Shown: positions 61,339-64,000 of the stretch, piece by piece
Layout: each line of letters begins with the position of its first letter
Numbering within the stretch: position 1 is the stretch's first letter
Origin: an uncultured Acetatifactor sp.
GTDB taxonomy: Bacteria > Bacillota > Clostridia > Lachnospirales > Lachnospiraceae
Direction of reading: 5' to 3'
Length of the DNA: 64,000 nt
NCBI GenBank assembly: GCA_910584375.1
Contig: CAJUAH010000009.1
Coordinates: 1-64,000 of the forward strand
The notes under the pieces: model-generated
Databases searched by the model: none
Seen by the model: only the letters and a program-made list of their open reading frames with translations
What the model was told of the DNA's origin: nothing
Translations under genes and position numbers: made by a program

Positions 61339-61579
61339 GGGCCTATGCAGAAAAATTATCCTTCTGTACCCATATCAACCGAAAAACAAGGCAATTTAGG
61401 ACGTTCTTTTGCCGTGTATGGGTCTATAGAGAAAAATTTACCTTTTATACCCCTTTTTTTACTTCTTAAAGGGGGTATAAAAGGCATATTTCTGTGCATA
61501 GGGCCACAAAGACCTAAAAACGAAATTTTTTTCCTATCTAAATGGGTATAAATATGCAATTTTTTTCTATAGGCCCATC
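61339..61579. repeat. Nested palindrome of four related units
   Basis: Four copies of a unit of about 38 bases (GGGCCTATRNAGAAAAATT, then a variable part ending TATACCC) are arranged head-to-head as two forward copies (starting 61339 and 61430) and two reverse copies (ending about 61505 and 61579). The centre is a perfect inverted repeat, CCTTTTATACCCC (61441-61453) and its complement at 61472-61484. Because the block is palindromic both strands contain open frames, but neither has a ribosome site. Noncoding; possibly a small mobile or structural element. Confidence 0.75.
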
Positions 61580-61636
61580 CTGGCATGGGAATCCCTAAAA
61601 ACTATATTTCATGTCTCGAAAACAATTCGCGAAATC

Positions 61637-61706
61637 AATTCGTATACGAATTTCCGCGCTTGGTTTTTGCACATACATTGAACTTTGTTTTATGATATGT
61701 TATAAT
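61637..61706 (+). promoter_or_regulatory. Promoter and palindrome upstream of secreted Cys-rich genes
   Basis: TTGAAC (61678-61683), a 17-base spacer and TATAAT (61701-61706) with extended TGT. A perfect 16-bp palindrome AATTCGTATACGAATT (61637-61652) lies 25 bases before the -35, and TTCGCGAA lies just before it; either may be an operator. The leader is about 135 bases long and AT-rich, with no structure recognised. Confidence 0.65.
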
Positions 61707-61846
61707 TTATCAAATTTGCATTGTGTATGTTGGCGTTTATTAACGTATTTAGTCAGGGGGGGGATTCCATTGCATTATTTATAAAACAGATCCAAAATAT
61801 ATGAAAATAATAAATCAATTTGCATTTATGTGAAAAGGAGATACCC

Positions 61847-62155
61847 ATGAAAAAGATTACATTTATTGCCCTGATTATTTGTTTTGCTTTTTGGGGAGCG
61901 TTATCCACAAATGCAGCTGAAACGCGAGCTGCGGCTTGCTTAAATCAAAATTGCCCCGGTTTTTTAATTACCAGAACTGAAAATGAGCCGCTGGAAAACA
62001 GTTCCGCAGAATGCCCTCTTGGCTACGGATGCATTATTACTTATAAGGATCGAGTAGCGCATATAAGAATTACTGTTTGTTCAGAATGTAATACAGAATA
62101 TAAAAGAGAACTTTTAGGAATATCTCAGACACAATCTCATTCCAGATTGCATTAG
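61847..62155 (+). CDS. Secreted cysteine-rich small protein, copy 1
   Basis: 102 residues. A signal peptide covers about 1-25 (MKKITFIALIICFAFWGALS, then TNAAET). The mature part of about 75 residues has six cysteines in the order C-x4-CPGFL, ECPL-x-YGC and CSEC, all conserved in the next gene. The pattern could be a metal-binding or disulphide-rich fold; the last pair (CSEC) is ribbon-like. AAAAGGAG precedes the ATG. It is markedly AT-rich. No family recognised. Confidence 0.7.
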   Translation: MKKITFIALIICFAFWGALSTNAAETRAAACLNQNCPGFLITRTENEPLENSSAECPLGYGCIITYKDRVAHIRITVCSECNTEYKRELLGISQTQSHSRLH

Positions 62156-62225
62156 AAACACACCGACAAGATCATTCCACGTATCATAAAAACCTCAAAA
62201 ACATTTAAAAAAAGGAGTTATCAAC

Positions 62226-62573
62226 ATGAATAAGAAAATTTTCACACTGGCATTATGTCTTATCCTTATTGGGATAAGCAATAACCTATCTATATCTGTA
62301 AATGCTACCGAGGCACGGGCCGCAACCTGTGCAGACCCAAATTGTCCGGGTTTTTTATTAACCAAGAATGTTGATGAACCCCAACCAAACTATTCAGAAG
62401 AATGTCCCCTGCATTACGGATGTACAGTTACTTTCAAAAATGTAGTGGCACATCTCGTAGTCACATATTGCTCGGAATGCGGAACAGTGTACTCAAGACG
62501 GCTTCATGAACTTTCATCCACACAGATTCATTCAAAACCTGCGGTGATTCCCTCCATGGCAAAGCATAAATAA
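62226..62573 (+). CDS. Secreted cysteine-rich small protein, copy 2
   Basis: 115 residues, a paralogue of the preceding gene. It has a signal peptide (about 1-27, ending SVNATEA), then RAA-x-C-x4-CPGFL-x-T, EECPL-x-YGC-x2-T, VAH-x3-T-x-CSEC-x-T and a shared S-x-TQ-x-HS tail, with about 13 extra residues at the end. The copies match at roughly 45 percent of mature positions, including all six cysteines. AAAAAAAGGAG precedes the ATG. Co-transcription from the upstream promoter is likely. Confidence 0.7.
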   Translation: MNKKIFTLALCLILIGISNNLSISVNATEARAATCADPNCPGFLLTKNVDEPQPNYSEECPLHYGCTVTFKNVVAHLVVTYCSECGTVYSRRLHELSSTQIHSKPAVIPSMAKHK

Positions 62574-62670
62574 TCACCATACACAACCGTAGTATTTAAA
62601 CTTTCTACGCTGTATAATAAATTTTTATAAGTCCAACGTTCTATAGAAGTATACACGAGAGGGAACATGA

Positions 62671-64000
62671 ATGAATAAAATCCGGATTCTCATTTCACTT
62701 CTGGCCATATTGTCATTGACGGCCTGCGGCAGACCGGGCGGTCGGGAAGGGGCGGAGACGCAGTCGGGCCCGGTGGCGGTGGCCAAGTTTCAACAGATGA
62801 GACTTCCCATACAGCTGGAGGCTCTGGAACAATACGCCACCAACGGGAAATGGTTCTACATAACAAGGAGTACCCCAGGCGCGGCCTATCAGATCCTGCG
62901 GGGAGAAATCGGCAGCGCGTATGAGGGGGCGGTCTATGTGACCAACGAGACCGCCTTCTGTCTGGCGCTGGCGGCGGACAGAGAGAGCAATTGCTTTATC
63001 CTCTGGAAGGAAAAAAGCGGCGTCTATCTGGAAAAATATGACGAATCCGGCAAACTGCTGTGGCATACGGATCAGGACATGTCACTGTGGGAAGGTATCG
63101 GCCGTAACAGTGTCAGCGACATGTCCATAGCGGGCAGCGCCGTCACAACAGACGGCAGGCTGGCGCTCTACACCCAGGGCACGGACAGCCTGGTGATACT
63201 GTTTGACAAAAACGGGAATCTGCTGCAAATGACCGCCCCCGGGCTGGAACGCCTGGACGGCATCGCGGCAGGGAGAGATGACCGTATCTACGGCTACTGC
63301 GTCACTGGCGAGGATGACCCTCTCCTGGTGGACGTCGAAAATCCCGAAAACCTCTATGTCCTGCCGTTTAGACCGCTCAAGGTATTCGGCGGGCAGGAGG
63401 AGGGCGTCTATCTGACTACCTCCGAGGGACTGTGGATCTATGACCCGGAGACAGAAAGCTGTTCCTTCAAGTGGGAATGGACGGACGAATATATGAATGT
63501 GGACGGTCAGCAGTTGCAGGAAGTAATCTGCGGAAAGGAGCAATGGTATCTGCTGTGCCATACTTCCGATTCTCGCCAGCTATCCGGAACCACCAAAGTA
63601 ACCGTGGCGAATGTCCGAGAGGAAAACCGCAGGGAGTACGGCGAAAAGGAAGTCATCACCCTGGGATATGTGGACATCGGCGTGAGCCAGGATATGAAAG
63701 CGCTTGTAAATCTGTATAACAGACAGAGCAAAACTTACCGCGTGGAACTAATCTCCTACGGAGACGGGCAGGAAGACGCAGTGCAAAGCTTAAACGCCTT
63801 TGCGTCTGTGCTGCTGAGAGAAGACGGCCCGGATCTAATGGAAGTGGGTGATGTCTATGTGGGAATCCTGAATGAAAAAGGAGTTTTTCAGGACTTGTCA
63901 GACTACTATGCCGGGAGCCGGAAGGTCACTGCGGCATCCATCCTGGATCCAGTCTGGAACAACATGCAATACAGGGGAGAAAATGTGTTGGTGATCCCCT
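62671..64000 (+). CDS. Lipoprotein with propeller-like N-terminus and solute-binding-like C-terminus (partial)
   Basis: The frame is open from 62671 to the window end (at least 443 residues). A lipoprotein signal peptide ends in LSLTAC with the lipidated Cys at residue 19. Residues about 40-310 show repeated beta-strand units (YITRSTPG, LALYTQGTDSLVILFDKNGN, VYLTTSEGLWIYDPE) like a propeller. From about 330 (EVITLGYVDIGVSQDMKALV) the sequence resembles the start of a family 1 extracellular solute-binding protein. GAGAGGGAAC precedes the ATG. An ATG four bases earlier is out of frame and stops at once. The C-terminus lies outside. Confidence 0.7.
   Translation, partial: MNKIRILISLLAILSLTACGRPGGREGAETQSGPVAVAKFQQMRLPIQLEALEQYATNGKWFYITRSTPGAAYQILRGEIGSAYEGAVYVTNETAFCLALAADRESNCFILWKEKSGVYLEKYDESGKLLWHTDQDMSLWEGIGRNSVSDMSIAGSAVTTDGRLALYTQGTDSLVILFDKNGNLLQMTAPGLERLDGIAAGRDDRIYGYCVTGEDDPLLVDVENPENLYVLPFRPLKVFGGQEEGVYLTTSEGLWIYDPETESCSFKWEWTDEYMNVDGQQLQEVICGKEQWYLLCHTSDSRQLSGTTKVTVANVREENRREYGEKEVITLGYVDIGVSQDMKALVNLYNRQSKTYRVELISYGDGQEDAVQSLNAFASVLLREDGPDLMEVGDVYVGILNEKGVFQDLSDYYAGSRKVTAASILDPVWNNMQYRGENVLVIP

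Noticed and set aside
61345..61586. Overlapping open frames on both strands in the palindromic block
   Set aside because: They exist because the block is palindromic; neither has a ribosome site, and both translate the repeat.

Overview
The window reads as a chromosomal stretch of a moderately GC-rich Firmicute of the Clostridia, most like a gut Lachnospiraceae. The basis is the rimP-nusA-rnpM-ylxQ-infB-rbfA-nrnA-truB-ribF operon, DUF4317 and DUF5685 proteins, rubrerythrin, three two-component/ABC peptide-sensing modules, strong GGAGG ribosome sites and many extended -10 promoters. There are no rRNA genes, phage genes or recognisable transposases. Family names come from motif recognition by eye; nothing was searched against a database.

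Layout. 1-3.3 kb: the 3' end of a tRNA-Ala, a DUF4317 gene and a three-gene minus-strand set (zinc-ribbon membrane protein, DUF5685, J-protein). 3.5-9 kb: rpsO-pnp, an NlpC/P60 wall hydrolase with a WalR-like box, and a Na/Pi transporter. 9-17.9 kb: the long translation/RNA operon, whose IF2 carries an RGG-rich tandem repeat. 18-24.3 kb: a small HTH regulator, GDP-fucose synthase, a BlaR1/BlaI-like sensor pair with a clear operator-promoter, an AraC fusion and two tRNA-Glu genes. 24.4-31.3 kb: a BceRS-BceAB antimicrobial-peptide module and an ABC exporter. 31.5-38.4 kb: accessory genes, including a type I toxin-antitoxin-like locus, a B12/radical SAM enzyme, rubrerythrin, a deoxyinosine glycosylase, a GNAT toxin-antitoxin pair, a NUDIX hydrolase and two ChrA proteins behind a probable Mn2+ riboswitch. 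38.5-43.5 kb: a second TCS/ABC module whose two operons share an operator. 43.6-49.2 kb: poorly characterised small genes. 49.3-54.8 kb: a third TCS/ABC module interrupted by a second copy of the type I locus. 55-61.3 kb: DUF362 with a MerR regulator, a GHKL/LytTR pair, AraC, TauE and MarR. 61.3-64 kb: a four-copy palindromic repeat, two secreted cysteine-rich paralogues and a solute-binding lipoprotein that runs off the end.

How the parts work together. Three envelope-stress or peptide-sensing circuits (Bce type at 24-29 kb, MacB/FtsX type at 38-43 kb and 49-55 kb) each show candidate response-regulator sites in front of the genes they would control. The most unusual item is a pair of loci at 32.3-32.6 kb and 51.2-51.5 kb. 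Each encodes a 30-residue membrane peptide on an mRNA whose 5' and 3' ends are complementary, with compensating differences between the copies. Each is faced by a convergent roughly 100-nt antisense RNA gene with its own promoter and an intrinsic terminator placed on the toxin stop codon. Both peptide genes are too short for ordinary gene calling. The secreted cysteine-rich pair and the nested palindrome beside it are the other unfamiliar features.
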